Source of the DNA: Streptomyces griseocarneus
GTDB taxonomy: Bacteria > Actinomycetota > Actinomycetes > Streptomycetales > Streptomycetaceae
DNA: 64,000 nucleotides
NCBI RefSeq assembly: GCF_014655595.1
Contig: NZ_BNBL01000006.1
Coordinates: 373,906 to 437,905 of the forward strand
Reading direction: 5' to 3'
A program made the position numbers and the translations under genes. A model generated the notes under the pieces. It was not told the DNA's origin and did no database searches. It was given only the letters and a program-made list of their open reading frames with translations. Shown one piece after another: positions 14,774-23,466 of the stretch. Positions within the stretch are counted from its first letter, which is position 1. Each line of letters begins with the position of its first letter.

Positions 14774-16000
14774 TCACTTCCAGGGGATGTTGAGCCAGGG
14801 GCTCTGCGGGTCGCTGACGAGCAGCTGATGTATCTCGAGGACGTCGAGGTACCAGTTCCCGAACTGCTCCTCGTCGAAGTGCAGGCAGCGGCCCAGAATG
14901 AATCCGGCGGAGAAGTCCTCCCACGAGTAGTAGGAAGCCTGGCTGAGCTGACTGGCGCGGATGATCGCGCTCTCGGCCTCCGGTATGCCGCAGTAACGGC
15001 CCTGTACGCCCCAGAGCGCCATGTTGACCGCACGGCCGTAATACCAGGCGTTGACGGAACGCACCTGTTTGGTCTCGCCCAGCAGACCGTCGGCCCGGAA
15101 ACGGGCCTCGTAGCGGGTGATACGACCGATGAGCTGCTGCAGGCGCCCGATTTCCGCTTCGACGCCGCTCGCTTCGACGCTGCTCGCTTCGACACCGCTC
15201 GCGTCGCCGTCCGCCGCATCGTTCGCCGTATCAGTCGCGTTGCGACGTACGACACGCGCCGTGACCTCGCGCCAATGGGCCGGGTCCACGGTGCCACCGT
15301 ACTGGCGGGCGATCGCCTGTCGTATGTCGAGCACGAACTCCCATGCGGAACCGCTCTCCTGGAGAAGGCTCGCCTGCTGTCGCTGCCAGTCCTCCCGGGA
15401 GGTGATGCCCCACCAATCCTTCAGGTTTCTGCGCAGGCCCGAATAGCTGCCGTTCGCGGCGATCGCGTTCCAGGGGTTTCCGGCCCGCACACTGAGAAGC
15501 GCTCCGCATGCCAGCCCGTGGGCGACTGTTCCCCGGAGAGGGCCGCCGACCCACAGTGTGTGAAGCGTCTTGGAGGTGTCCTTCGCCGCACGCTGCGCAT
15601 GCTCCTGCCACACCGCCCGGTGTTCGGGCGTGGCAGGGAAGAACGCCTCGCAAGGCGTCCCCGGATTGATGGCCAACCAGGCCTCGGGCTCCGGCCAGAA
15701 GCCGGCGACCCCGTCGAGATCGTCCGTGAAGAAGACGGGATCCGCGACAGGAGCGGGCAGGACGCCGTGCGTCAGAAAGGCGTAGCACTTCCTGCCCAGC
15801 CGGGGCTCCCAGTAGGTGCCGACCCTGACCTTCCCGGGGTGGGAATCGGCGAAGTCGCGAGGCATCGCGTGAAAGAGACTCACGCCGGCGAGAACATCGA
15901 AGTATGCGGCCCAGTCGCCCCGCACCTTCGCCTCGTACAGCTTCCGCTCGACCTCACTCGGCGCCTGCCACGGTGGCGGCACCTGACCTGGTATCTCCAT
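14774..16000 (-). CDS. DUF1266-domain protein
   Basis: This 408-residue cytosolic protein has a C-terminal region (about 300-400) that matches DUF1266 in layout: AWYYGRAVNMALWGVQGRYC, AESAIIRASQLSQASYYSWEDFSAGFILGR, and a closing WL-rich end. The N-terminal half contains a SseB-like segment (FLTHGVLPAPVADPVFFTDDLDGVAGFWPEPEAWLAINPGTP). DUF1266 proteins are often near type VII or toxin loci, but no role is established. ATG 16000 begins MEIPGQVPPPWQAP. It contains a VEAS repeat from three 15-bp units. It is convergent with the second SMR gene. Confidence 0.75.
   Translation of the reverse strand: MEIPGQVPPPWQAPSEVERKLYEAKVRGDWAAYFDVLAGVSLFHAMPRDFADSHPGKVRVGTYWEPRLGRKCYAFLTHGVLPAPVADPVFFTDDLDGVAGFWPEPEAWLAINPGTPCEAFFPATPEHRAVWQEHAQRAAKDTSKTLHTLWVGGPLRGTVAHGLACGALLSVRAGNPWNAIAANGSYSGLRRNLKDWWGITSREDWQRQQASLLQESGSAWEFVLDIRQAIARQYGGTVDPAHWREVTARVVRRNATDTANDAADGDASGVEASSVEASGVEAEIGRLQQLIGRITRYEARFRADGLLGETKQVRSVNAWYYGRAVNMALWGVQGRYCGIPEAESAIIRASQLSQASYYSWEDFSAGFILGRCLHFDEEQFGNWYLDVLEIHQLLVSDPQSPWLNIPWK
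15156..15200. repeat. Three 15-bp tandem repeats inside the DUF1266 gene
   Basis: Units of GCTTCGACGCCGCTC type (15156, 15171, 15186) encode a short G/S-VEAS repeat in a linker of the DUF1266 protein. They are in frame and do not disrupt the gene. Confidence 0.7.
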
Positions 16001-16011
16001 GATCGGGCACT

Positions 16012-16566
16012 CTACGGGGTGGGGGGTTCCGCGTCCGTGGCGAGCCGGGCGTGCGACTCGACGTCGTAGCGAACGCCGTCGTAGAGGAGCTTCTGCCGCT
16101 GAATGCCCTCGACGGCGAAGCCGGCGGCCGTCGCGACGCGGCACGAGGCCGGATTGTTCACCCGGTGCCCGAGCTCGAGCCGGAACAACCCGAGATCGTC
16201 GAACGCCCACCGCGCGACGCCCCGGCAGGCCCGCCCGGCGACGCCGCGCCCGCGTGCGCTGCGGGTGGTCCAGTACGACACCCACCCGGTGTCATGCCGC
16301 CGGTCGACAGCGCTGACGGCGACATTGCCGAGCACGGTGCCTTTGCCGTCGCCTTCTCCTTCGACGACGGCAAAGGAGAACGCTGTCCCTTCCTCCCACT
16401 GCGCGACCCGCGCCCGAACCCACTGCCGCGCGTCATCGTCCGACTCGACGGCCTGAGGCGCCTGCCACCGCATCAACGGCTCGGCATACGCCTCAAGAAC
16501 GGCGGGGGCGTCCCCCACGCCCCACCGCCGCAAAACCAACCCCGAAGCCTCAACCACCTCACGCAC
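16012..16566 (-). CDS. GNAT-family N-acetyltransferase (RimJ/RimL-like)
   Basis: This 184-residue acetyltransferase begins with LVLRRWGVGDAPAVLEAYAEP. It has SYWTTRSARGRGVAGRACRGVARWAF, which contains the acetyl-CoA pyrophosphate-binding R-x-x-G-x-G/A loop, and closes with LGHRVNNPASCRVATAAGFAVEGIQRQ. This pattern belongs to the RimJ/RimL and alanine-acetyltransferase branch. The substrate is unknown. GTG 16566 overlaps the 3' end of the upstream membrane-protein frame by eight bases, suggesting translational coupling. Confidence 0.87.
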   Translation of the reverse strand: MREVVEASGLVLRRWGVGDAPAVLEAYAEPLMRWQAPQAVESDDDARQWVRARVAQWEEGTAFSFAVVEGEGDGKGTVLGNVAVSAVDRRHDTGWVSYWTTRSARGRGVAGRACRGVARWAFDDLGLFRLELGHRVNNPASCRVATAAGFAVEGIQRQKLLYDGVRYDVESHARLATDAEPPTP

Positions 16567-17031
16567 GTGCGGATTCTGCCGGGACGGGCACGTCGTCGCC
16601 ACCGTAATTCCGCGGCCGCCGCCGCTTGATGACGGCCACCGCGGCGAAGACGACGGCTCCGGCGAGACAGACCACGACGGCCGGATTGACGAAGCCCGGC
16701 ACCATCTCGACGGAGGCCTGGACATCGGACACACACCGCGCGGAAAGCGGAAACGCACTCTGCTTGGTCCGGGCATGATCCGGCAGCTCAGGATCGCCGG
16801 CGAACCTCACGGCGGGACACCACTCGGGCTCATCCCCGAGCAGCACCCCCACAACCCCACCCCATACGCCAACACAGCCCCACCCAGCCACCACCATCCC
16901 CCTTCGCCCCAGGCCGAAGCCCCGACGCGGCGCGTAAGCCGCCGAGCGCGGAGCGCACGCACGGCTTTGGCGAGCAGGGCACAGGCAAGCACGGGCGCGG
17001 CGAAGAGAAGCGTCAGAACGAGGATGAGCAT
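16559..17031 (-). pseudogene. Membrane protein split by a probable single-base deletion
   Basis: Two overlapping frames look like halves of one protein. The first (17031 to 16807) starts MLILVLTLLFAAPVLACALL and has two membrane segments ending GLWG. The second (to 16559) continues VLLGDEPEWCPAVRFAG and has a C-terminal membrane helix FVNPAVVVCLAGAVVFAAVAVIKRRR. A missing base in the G5 run (plus-strand C run, 16846-16850) would join them as GLWGVLLGDEPEW. Alternatives are a sequencing error, a programmed minus-one shift or two genuine genes. No function can be assigned. It precedes the acetyltransferase gene. Confidence 0.5.
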
Positions 17032-17152
17032 GGGGTCACCTCATCACACACGAATCGCCACGCTTCCTCAGGCGCATAGCGCTTAGAATTAATGATGGCA
17101 ATAAGCGGGCACTTTTATCTCTAAGGGCGCTTAATTCGCTTTGTGGTATACG

Positions 17153-17605
17153 TTAGTCAAAGTGGTGAGTGACGATCCAGTGATCGTACTCTTCAGTTGT
17201 TGCGGCGCATAGAAACCTGCCGTCCACGGAGAGGGCTACAAACTCAGGATCGCCTCCATCCTGTAGATTTGAGGCCAATTCAGAATCGCTTGACCACTTG
17301 ACGAGGGTCCAGCCGGCTCCCCAACTCCCTTTTCCTGCAATGCTGATGAGAAAAGTTCCATCGGCGGCAAAGAGGGGGCCATTCGAGGCGTGAGTGAGCC
17401 ATTGCCGATCCACTTCTGAGAGGGCATCAGGGATAGCGTTCCTGACGGTGGCCGCTGGAACTGTTTCCATGCTCGCCACCAACATCCATGCTTGCTCTAC
17501 CGTAAGTACGCCTTCCGCGTGGTGTGTTTTGAGTGCGGTCAGGCCGCTGGCGGAAATAAGGCGAAGCTGATATTCCCTGCCTGTGTCAGTCACTGGTAGC
17601 CTCAT
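17153..17605 (-). CDS. Predicted immunity protein of the RHS toxin
   Basis: This 150-residue acidic, cytosolic protein starts MRLPVTDTGREYQLRLISAS. It has no membrane segment and ends HWIVTHHFD. I do not recognise its family. Its start overlaps the toxin stop by ATGA, the standard position for the cognate immunity gene of a polymorphic toxin. Base composition is far lower in GC than the RHS core and matches the adjacent toxin tip, so both look like a recently acquired pair. It should neutralise the C-terminal toxin domain in the producing cell. Confidence 0.7.
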   Translation of the reverse strand: MRLPVTDTGREYQLRLISASGLTALKTHHAEGVLTVEQAWMLVASMETVPAATVRNAIPDALSEVDRQWLTHASNGPLFAADGTFLISIAGKGSWGAGWTLVKWSSDSELASNLQDGGDPEFVALSVDGRFLCAATTEEYDHWIVTHHFD

Positions 17606-20600
17606 TCGTCATAGAACAGGTGGTGATCTCCATCGGGTTTGTTTATTTTTGCATAGCGCTCCAACTTCCCGTAGTTACTGTTGTCCCAGCCAAAGTTTAC
17701 CCAGGTCCTGCTGCTCTCACCCTTCGGCTTACCTGCATGGAAATGAGGGCCCGCAGGGTCGTGGGTGTGTTCGACAACTACTCGAGAGCCTTGCGGCGTC
17801 TCATGCTGACGGAAGTTTCCCCAGTGCGATGGCTCATTCGAGTAGATGTATCCTTCCGTATGCTTCATTCGTATATCGCCCGTTACCTCCCATTCGGCCA
17901 GCAGTTCAGATTCGGGGCCAATGCCAGCCAGCTCGTGGGCAGCCTTCTCGGCCTCGGCCCGAGAGAAGGGATTTGATTTCTCTCCGCGCGGAGGGCACCC
18001 GGAGAGCCCCAGCGGATCCGCCCACGTATGCGGGTTGTGAACATACGTCGCCGGATTGGGGGCCGGGGCGAGGCCCAGGGGGTCCGGGGTGGTGTAGCGG
18101 GCCGTTTCCGGGTCGTAGTGGCGGTGGACGTTGTAGTGGAGGGCCGTTTCCGGGTCGAAGTATTGGCCGGGGAAGCGGAGGGGGGTGTAGGCCGTGCTGT
18201 CCTTGGGCCAGGTGGTCGTGCCCCAGAGGGTGGTGCGGGTGCGCCAGGTGATGGTGCCTGATTCGTCGACCAATTCTGTCGGGGCGCCGACCAGGTCCGT
18301 GACGATCGCGAAGAAACGGCTGTCTATCTCGCGTTGCGGGGCGTCCGCCGCGGATATTCGTTCCGTCTGGGCGACGGGGCGGAGGCCGTCGTGGTCCCAG
18401 GTGAGGGTGACCGGGTTGGGGAGGTCGGCCGAGACCGTGGTCTGTTCGGTGAGGGTCGGGCCGTCCCAGGTGAAGTCGGTCTGTTCCGCGACGTCGCCCG
18501 TCGGGGTCAGGCGCTGTTTGGCGATGCGGCGGCCCAGCGGGTCGTACAGGTACCGCCACCGTGTGCCGTCCGGAGTGGTCACCGCCCTCAGGCGGTCCTC
18601 CGCGTCCCATTCGTACCGCCACGTGTCCGGCTTCCGTGACAGGCGGGTCTTCTGGCGCAGGATGACGCGGCCCTGCGCGTCGTGTTCGTAGCGGATGCCG
18701 CCGGCGCGGGTGATGCGGGTGCCTGTGTACTCGCGGGGGCCCTGGGCTTCCTGGCCCGGGTGGGTGGTGGGCCAGGTGGCGTTCGTCTGGTTGCCCGCCT
18801 CGTCGTAGGCGTAGCGTTCCTGCCAGCCAGGGGCGTTCACCGCGGTGACGCGGCCGGCCGGGTCGAGATCGAAGGTGCGGTCGTTGACGGCCGTCAGATA
18901 GCCGTCACGACGGTAGGTGAAGGACCGGTTCTGGAGCGGGGCGGTGGCCGACGTCAGTGCCTGGTGCGTCAGCCGGCCCGAGCCGTCCCACGCGTGCTGC
19001 AGCGTGATGTCGTCGCCGAAGTGGCGTGCGACCTCACGTCCGACCGCGTCGTGTTCCAGGTCGAACGTGTGGCCCGAGGTCGTGTGCGTCGTGCGCCTGC
19101 TCGCCGCGTCGTACGTCCAGGTGCTCGTGGCGCCCGTCGGCGTGATGCGGCGCGTTCTGCGCCCCAGGCCGTCGTAGGCGAACGTCAGCGTCCTGCCGTT
19201 CGTCGTCTCCGACTTCACCCGCCCCAGACGGTCGCGGCCGTAGACCAGCGTCGCGCCCGGACCGGCCGCCTCCAGCAGGCGGCCGGCCGCGTCGTGCGCG
19301 TACGTCGTCACGTCGCCGGCCGCGTCCTTGGCCACCACCCGTCCGAGTACGTCGTGCTCGTACGTGATGGTCTGGCCCAGGGCGTTCGTACGGGCCACCA
19401 ACTGGCCCGCCGCGTCGTGCGCGTACGTCAGCCGACGGCCGTCGAAGTCGGTCTCCTCGACCAGACGACCGACCGGGTCGTACGCGTAGTCCCAGGTAAG
19501 ACCCTTCGGGTTCGTAACCTTGGTGAGCCGCAGCTCCAGATCGTGCGTGAACTCGTGGCGGACGTCGTCGGGGCCGGTCTGCGCGGTGAGCCGGTCGAAG
19601 TGCGTGTACTCGTACGTCGTCACACCGCCGACCGCGTCGGTGTGGGTGAGGCAGTTGCCCTCGCCGTCGTACGTCCAGGACTGTTCGGCGCCGTCCGGGC
19701 CGACGCGGCGCAGGAGGTGACCTTCCCGCGACCACCACATGCGCGTCGTGGCACCGAGCGGATCGACGACGGCCTTCACGCGGCCGAAGACGTCGCGCCG
19801 GTAGCTGGTGACGCCGCCCAGGGGGTCGGTCACCTCGATCACCAGGCCGGCCGCGTTGCAGCGGAGTCGCGTCGTATTGCCGAGCGCGTCGGTGATGGCG
19901 GCCGGGTGGCCGAGCCCGTCGTACGTGAAGCGGGTCACCGCGCCCGTCGGGTCGGTGACGGACGTGCGGTTGCCCGACGCGTCGTACGTCTGGTGCCAGA
20001 CGGAGCCGTCCGGATCCGTCACCGTCTCCGGCAGGCCCACCGTGGCGTCGTACGACGCCCGGGCCTCCCGCCCGTCCGGGCGTACGACCGCGATCAGGCG
20101 GTCGTCATCGTCGTAGCGGAGGCTGATGGTGCGGCCGAGCGCGTCGGTGCGGGTGAGGAGCCGGTTGAACCTGCCCCACGTGGAGCGTGTCGTCGCACCG
20201 TCCGGCGCGATCTCGGCCACGACGTGCAGGGCGTCGTCGATCACGTAGCGCTTGGTGTGGCCGGCCGAGTCCGTCACGGCCGTGACGCGGAGGCCGGTCT
20301 CCCGGTCCGTCTCGTCGTAGTCGAATGCCGACTGGAGATGGCCGGCCGCGCCCGACTGTGCCACGCAGCGGTCGCGTTCGTCGTAGACGTAGTCGAAGTG
20401 GCTGCCGTTGCGATCGGTCCACGAGGTGATGCGGCCGTGCTCGTCGTAGCCGAACCGGAGCGGCTCGCCGGACGAGTTGACGATCTCGGAGAGATGGCCG
20501 TCCGTGTAGCCGTAGCGCACCAGCTCCATGTCCGAGCCGTCGGGCGCTGCGCCGGCCAGATGCAGGGCGGTGATGCGGCCGGTGTCCGTGGAGATGCGGA

Positions 20601-22410
20601 GGTGGTAGCCCGCGTCGTGGACGATGTCGGTCGGGGTGCCGTCCGCCGCGTGCACGAAGGTGATGCGGTGGCCGTTGCGGTCGGTCAGTTCCTCGAGCAG
20701 CGCGAGGCCGGTGTCGTAGGGGGTGTCGTACGGGCGGAAGCGCCAGGTCCGGCCGGCCGCGGGATCGCTGACGCTGTACGTGCCGTCGGCGTCGACGGAC
20801 AGGGGCCAGCGCCGGCCCACGACCGGCATGGTGGGCACCCCGGGAACGGGATGGGGGTAGGACAGCAGGACGCCGTCCTCACGGACGAGGATGACGCCCT
20901 CGGAGTCGATCTCCAGGCGCTGGTCCGCGGTGCTCGCCCAGGCCGGGCCGAACCACATGCCCTGGCGGTAGGACGACTCGAAGTGGCGGGAGAAGACGAG
21001 GGGGAGCGAGCCGGGGAGTGTGACGTCGGTCTGCGGGAGCAGCATGCGGCCCGTCGCGACGTCGACGGGGTCCTTTTCGCAGACCTTGTTCTCCTCGCCT
21101 CGCGCGGGATCGTCCGGGCCCTCGTTGACCTTCTCCCGCGCCGGCGTCGGCGGTTTCTCCGCCGCCTCCGCCGCTACTTCCTTGGGCATCTCTTTGGGAG
21201 CGGATTTCGCCGCCGCGCCCTCGGCTCCCTTCGCGGCTTCGCGTCGCGCGCTCGTGAGGGCCGCGCGTTCGCCGGATGCCGCGCCGGCGCTTGCGCCGCC
21301 GGTCATGACGGTCATGGCGATGTTTCCGGCGAGGCGGCCGCCGGCTTCGGAGGGGTCCTTGCCCCAGCCGTCGCCGACCAGGGTGGCCGGTATGCGTTCG
21401 GGGTGGGAGGCGAGGGAGAGCATGCCCGCGGCGGTGTTGGAGACGCTGTTCAGGTATGCCGCGGGGTGGGAGAGGTTGTAGGGGTCGAAGGGGCTGACGC
21501 TGCGGGCCGTTCTGGCGATGTCCGTCACCGAGCGGACCACGCCGCCGCCCGCGTGCAGGAGCTCGACCTTGCCGCCGTCGCGGACGTCGGCGCCGGTGGC
21601 CATCATGCGCTGACTGAAGGAAGGTTTCTGCGGGGCGTGGGCGACGGCCGCGTCGACCCTCGACTTCGCCTCGCCCGCCGCCGTGTCGCGCTGCTTGCGG
21701 GCCTCGGCCAGGAGGCGTTCGGCTTCCTTGAAGTCCGCCTTGCCGGGATTGTCGGGCTTGGTCGGTGCCGGGCCGAGGGCCTGGCACCTGCGGGCGGCCT
21801 CGGCGGCCGCCTCCTTGTAGGCGTCGACCTGGCGGTCGTACGCCTCAGCGGCCTTCTTGTTCGTGTCCTTGCCGCGCTTCCAGAGGCGGATCGCCTCCTT
21901 CGCCTGGCCCTGGGCCCAGGTGACGGTGTGGGCGTACGTCTCCAGCGCACCGGCCGCCGCCTCGCACGCGTCGGCGGCCTCGGCCCACTTCTTCGGCTGC
22001 TCCACGAACTTCGCCGTGAAGGCGTCGGCTCCCTCGCCCTTCCAGCCGTCCGTGGCACGCACCTTCAGAAGAGCCGTGTGGGTCGTGTCGAAGGCGGTGT
22101 GGAAGTTACGCAGGTGCTTGGCGGTGGCGTTGATCTGCTTGGCGTCGCCGTGGACGAGCTCCCTGGGATCCTCGGTCTCGCCCAGCCGATGCTCGCCGAC
22201 ATGGGCGCCGAGACTGGAGGCCGTCTTGTCACCCCAGCGCTCGACCGAGTCCGCCGCGTCGTCCGCTCCGACCTTGTGCAGGCCGTCCGCGACGACGTCC
22301 GTGCCCTTGTCGACAACCTTGCCGACGGCCTTCTTGCCCTTGTCGACCGTCTCCTCGACCGCCTCCCCGGCCTTGTCGAAGACCTTGCCGACATCCCACT
22401 TCGAACCCAT
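17602..22410 (-). CDS. RHS-repeat polymorphic toxin, type VII-like N-terminus
   Basis: A 1602-residue protein. Residues 1-270 are helical and Ala/Lys-rich, with a WXG-like segment (DGWKGEGADAFTAKF) as in type VII-exported toxins. Near residue 470 comes DUF6531-like KDPVDVATGRMLLPQTDVTLPG, then roughly 30 YD/RHS repeats (YDxxGRLxxxTD) forming a cocoon shell. The RHS core ends with ALHYNVHRHYDPETARY and DPLGLAPAPNPATYVHNPHTW, and the autocleavage-type WADPLGLSGCP. The last 120 residues are the variable toxin tip, with HTHDPAGPHFHAGKPK and NNYGKLERY-like segments. The clustered His could be nuclease-like, but this is unproven. ATG 22410 overlaps the preceding stop. Confidence 0.9.
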   Translation of the reverse strand: MGSKWDVGKVFDKAGEAVEETVDKGKKAVGKVVDKGTDVVADGLHKVGADDAADSVERWGDKTASSLGAHVGEHRLGETEDPRELVHGDAKQINATAKHLRNFHTAFDTTHTALLKVRATDGWKGEGADAFTAKFVEQPKKWAEAADACEAAAGALETYAHTVTWAQGQAKEAIRLWKRGKDTNKKAAEAYDRQVDAYKEAAAEAARRCQALGPAPTKPDNPGKADFKEAERLLAEARKQRDTAAGEAKSRVDAAVAHAPQKPSFSQRMMATGADVRDGGKVELLHAGGGVVRSVTDIARTARSVSPFDPYNLSHPAAYLNSVSNTAAGMLSLASHPERIPATLVGDGWGKDPSEAGGRLAGNIAMTVMTGGASAGAASGERAALTSARREAAKGAEGAAAKSAPKEMPKEVAAEAAEKPPTPAREKVNEGPDDPARGEENKVCEKDPVDVATGRMLLPQTDVTLPGSLPLVFSRHFESSYRQGMWFGPAWASTADQRLEIDSEGVILVREDGVLLSYPHPVPGVPTMPVVGRRWPLSVDADGTYSVSDPAAGRTWRFRPYDTPYDTGLALLEELTDRNGHRITFVHAADGTPTDIVHDAGYHLRISTDTGRITALHLAGAAPDGSDMELVRYGYTDGHLSEIVNSSGEPLRFGYDEHGRITSWTDRNGSHFDYVYDERDRCVAQSGAAGHLQSAFDYDETDRETGLRVTAVTDSAGHTKRYVIDDALHVVAEIAPDGATTRSTWGRFNRLLTRTDALGRTISLRYDDDDRLIAVVRPDGREARASYDATVGLPETVTDPDGSVWHQTYDASGNRTSVTDPTGAVTRFTYDGLGHPAAITDALGNTTRLRCNAAGLVIEVTDPLGGVTSYRRDVFGRVKAVVDPLGATTRMWWSREGHLLRRVGPDGAEQSWTYDGEGNCLTHTDAVGGVTTYEYTHFDRLTAQTGPDDVRHEFTHDLELRLTKVTNPKGLTWDYAYDPVGRLVEETDFDGRRLTYAHDAAGQLVARTNALGQTITYEHDVLGRVVAKDAAGDVTTYAHDAAGRLLEAAGPGATLVYGRDRLGRVKSETTNGRTLTFAYDGLGRRTRRITPTGATSTWTYDAASRRTTHTTSGHTFDLEHDAVGREVARHFGDDITLQHAWDGSGRLTHQALTSATAPLQNRSFTYRRDGYLTAVNDRTFDLDPAGRVTAVNAPGWQERYAYDEAGNQTNATWPTTHPGQEAQGPREYTGTRITRAGGIRYEHDAQGRVILRQKTRLSRKPDTWRYEWDAEDRLRAVTTPDGTRWRYLYDPLGRRIAKQRLTPTGDVAEQTDFTWDGPTLTEQTTVSADLPNPVTLTWDHDGLRPVAQTERISAADAPQREIDSRFFAIVTDLVGAPTELVDESGTITWRTRTTLWGTTTWPKDSTAYTPLRFPGQYFDPETALHYNVHRHYDPETARYTTPDPLGLAPAPNPATYVHNPHTWADPLGLSGCPPRGEKSNPFSRAEAEKAAHELAGIGPESELLAEWEVTGDIRMKHTEGYIYSNEPSHWGNFRQHETPQGSRVVVEHTHDPAGPHFHAGKPKGESSRTWVNFGWDNSNYGKLERYAKINKPDGDHHLFYDE

Positions 22411-22979
22411 CAGCTGTAGTCCTCGATCTTGCTGCCCAGGCGGACCGCCAGCCCCGCCGCGTTCGGGGCCTCGCCGACGTCCTTCGCCGTCCGCGACCAC
22501 GTCTCCCCGGCGTCCTTGGTCGCCTTCGCGAACGACTTCCCGCTGTAGTCCGCGTCACGGACCTGCGTGACCGGGTTGTCGGCCAGCACGTCCTTCATCC
22601 GCATGCCCTCGACCTGCTCCTCCGTCAGGTGCGGATTGCCGAAGGCCGCGTTGGCGACCACCTTGACCGTGTCCTTCACGTACTGGTCGCCCTCGTGGTA
22701 GTAACCCGCCGCCAGCCCCACGCGCTGCGCGAACTGGCTGCCGTCGTGCACCAGCGCCCGCACGCCCCACTCCCAGCGCTCGCAGAACGACTTGAAGGCG
22801 GCGGTCAGGCCGTCGTGGCCCGTCTCCACGCCGGACAGGGCGAGGTCCTCGAAGCCGCGGCCGACGGCGGCGGTGCCGGCGGTGCCGACCTCCTTGAGCT
22901 CGCCGATGGCGGCGTTGATGCCCTTGGTGATGCCGTCCAGGGCGTCCTGGCCGGCGTGTATGCCCCCCTTGCCGCTCAC
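22410..22979 (-). CDS. WXG/ESX-like small helical protein of the toxin locus
   Basis: This 189-residue, predominantly helical protein without a signal peptide begins SGKGGIHAGQDALDGITKGINAAIGELKEVG. It contains CERWEWGVRALVHDG, a W-x-W-G turn reminiscent of WXG100 proteins, and repeated small-residue helices. It sits between the SseB-domain gene (GTGA overlap) and the RHS toxin (TGATG overlap), so all three are translationally coupled. It may act as a targeting partner or chaperone of the toxin. Function is inferred from position only. Confidence 0.65.
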   Translation of the reverse strand: MSGKGGIHAGQDALDGITKGINAAIGELKEVGTAGTAAVGRGFEDLALSGVETGHDGLTAAFKSFCERWEWGVRALVHDGSQFAQRVGLAAGYYHEGDQYVKDTVKVVANAAFGNPHLTEEQVEGMRMKDVLADNPVTQVRDADYSGKSFAKATKDAGETWSRTAKDVGEAPNAAGLAVRLGSKIEDYS

Positions 22980-23431
22980 TGCGTGGGCTCTCCGTTTCCG
23001 TGGATTGTGTTGGGTGTGGCGGTGGCGAAACGATTCCCCGGGACGTCCAGCGCGTCCAGCGCCACCTCGTCCGGGACGATTCCGCGTACGGGCGGAAACA
23101 GCACCGGCCGCTCGCCGCCCACATCCAGCGCCACGCCGGCCGGCCCCGTCACCGCCGGAACCACTACGTCCAGCAGCCGCGCCCCCAGCACCGAGCGGTA
23201 GTCCCACGCGCCGTCCGCCGTCAGGCCGTGCGCCACGGCGAACCGCGCCAGCGCCGTCTCGTCCGTGAACGCGCACACCCAGCGGATGCCGTCCATGTCC
23301 ACGGACCACAGTCCACCGGCCTCGTCCAGGGGGACCAGCACGGCGGTGCGGCGGAACTCACCCACCAGGGCGGACGGGTGGGCCTGTTGCGTGTACATCG
23401 CGGCGATTTCAGTGAGGAGGGCGTGCGGCAT
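22976..23431 (-). CDS. SseB N-terminal domain protein
   Basis: This 151-residue protein shows the SseB N-terminal fold pattern common in actinobacteria: LVGEFRRTAVLVPLDEAGGLWSVDMDGIRWVCAFTDETALARFAVAHG, followed by ALDVGGERPVLFPPVRG. Domains of this type occur beside ESX/type VII genes in Streptomyces. The name comes from a type III protein and does not imply that system. It leads the coupled trio with the WXG-like protein and RHS toxin. No biochemical role is established. Confidence 0.75.
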   Translation of the reverse strand: MPHALLTEIAAMYTQQAHPSALVGEFRRTAVLVPLDEAGGLWSVDMDGIRWVCAFTDETALARFAVAHGLTADGAWDYRSVLGARLLDVVVPAVTGPAGVALDVGGERPVLFPPVRGIVPDEVALDALDVPGNRFATATPNTIHGNGEPTQ

Positions 23432-23466
23432 CGGGTCGGCCTTTGGGAGGGAGGGGGTGTTGGGTG

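Noticed and set aside
18682..22419. A 1245-codon plus-strand frame opposite the RHS toxin
   Set aside because: It is the mirror of the repeated RHS coding sequence. The minus-strand frame has clear YD repeats and domain order, while the plus-strand one has none.
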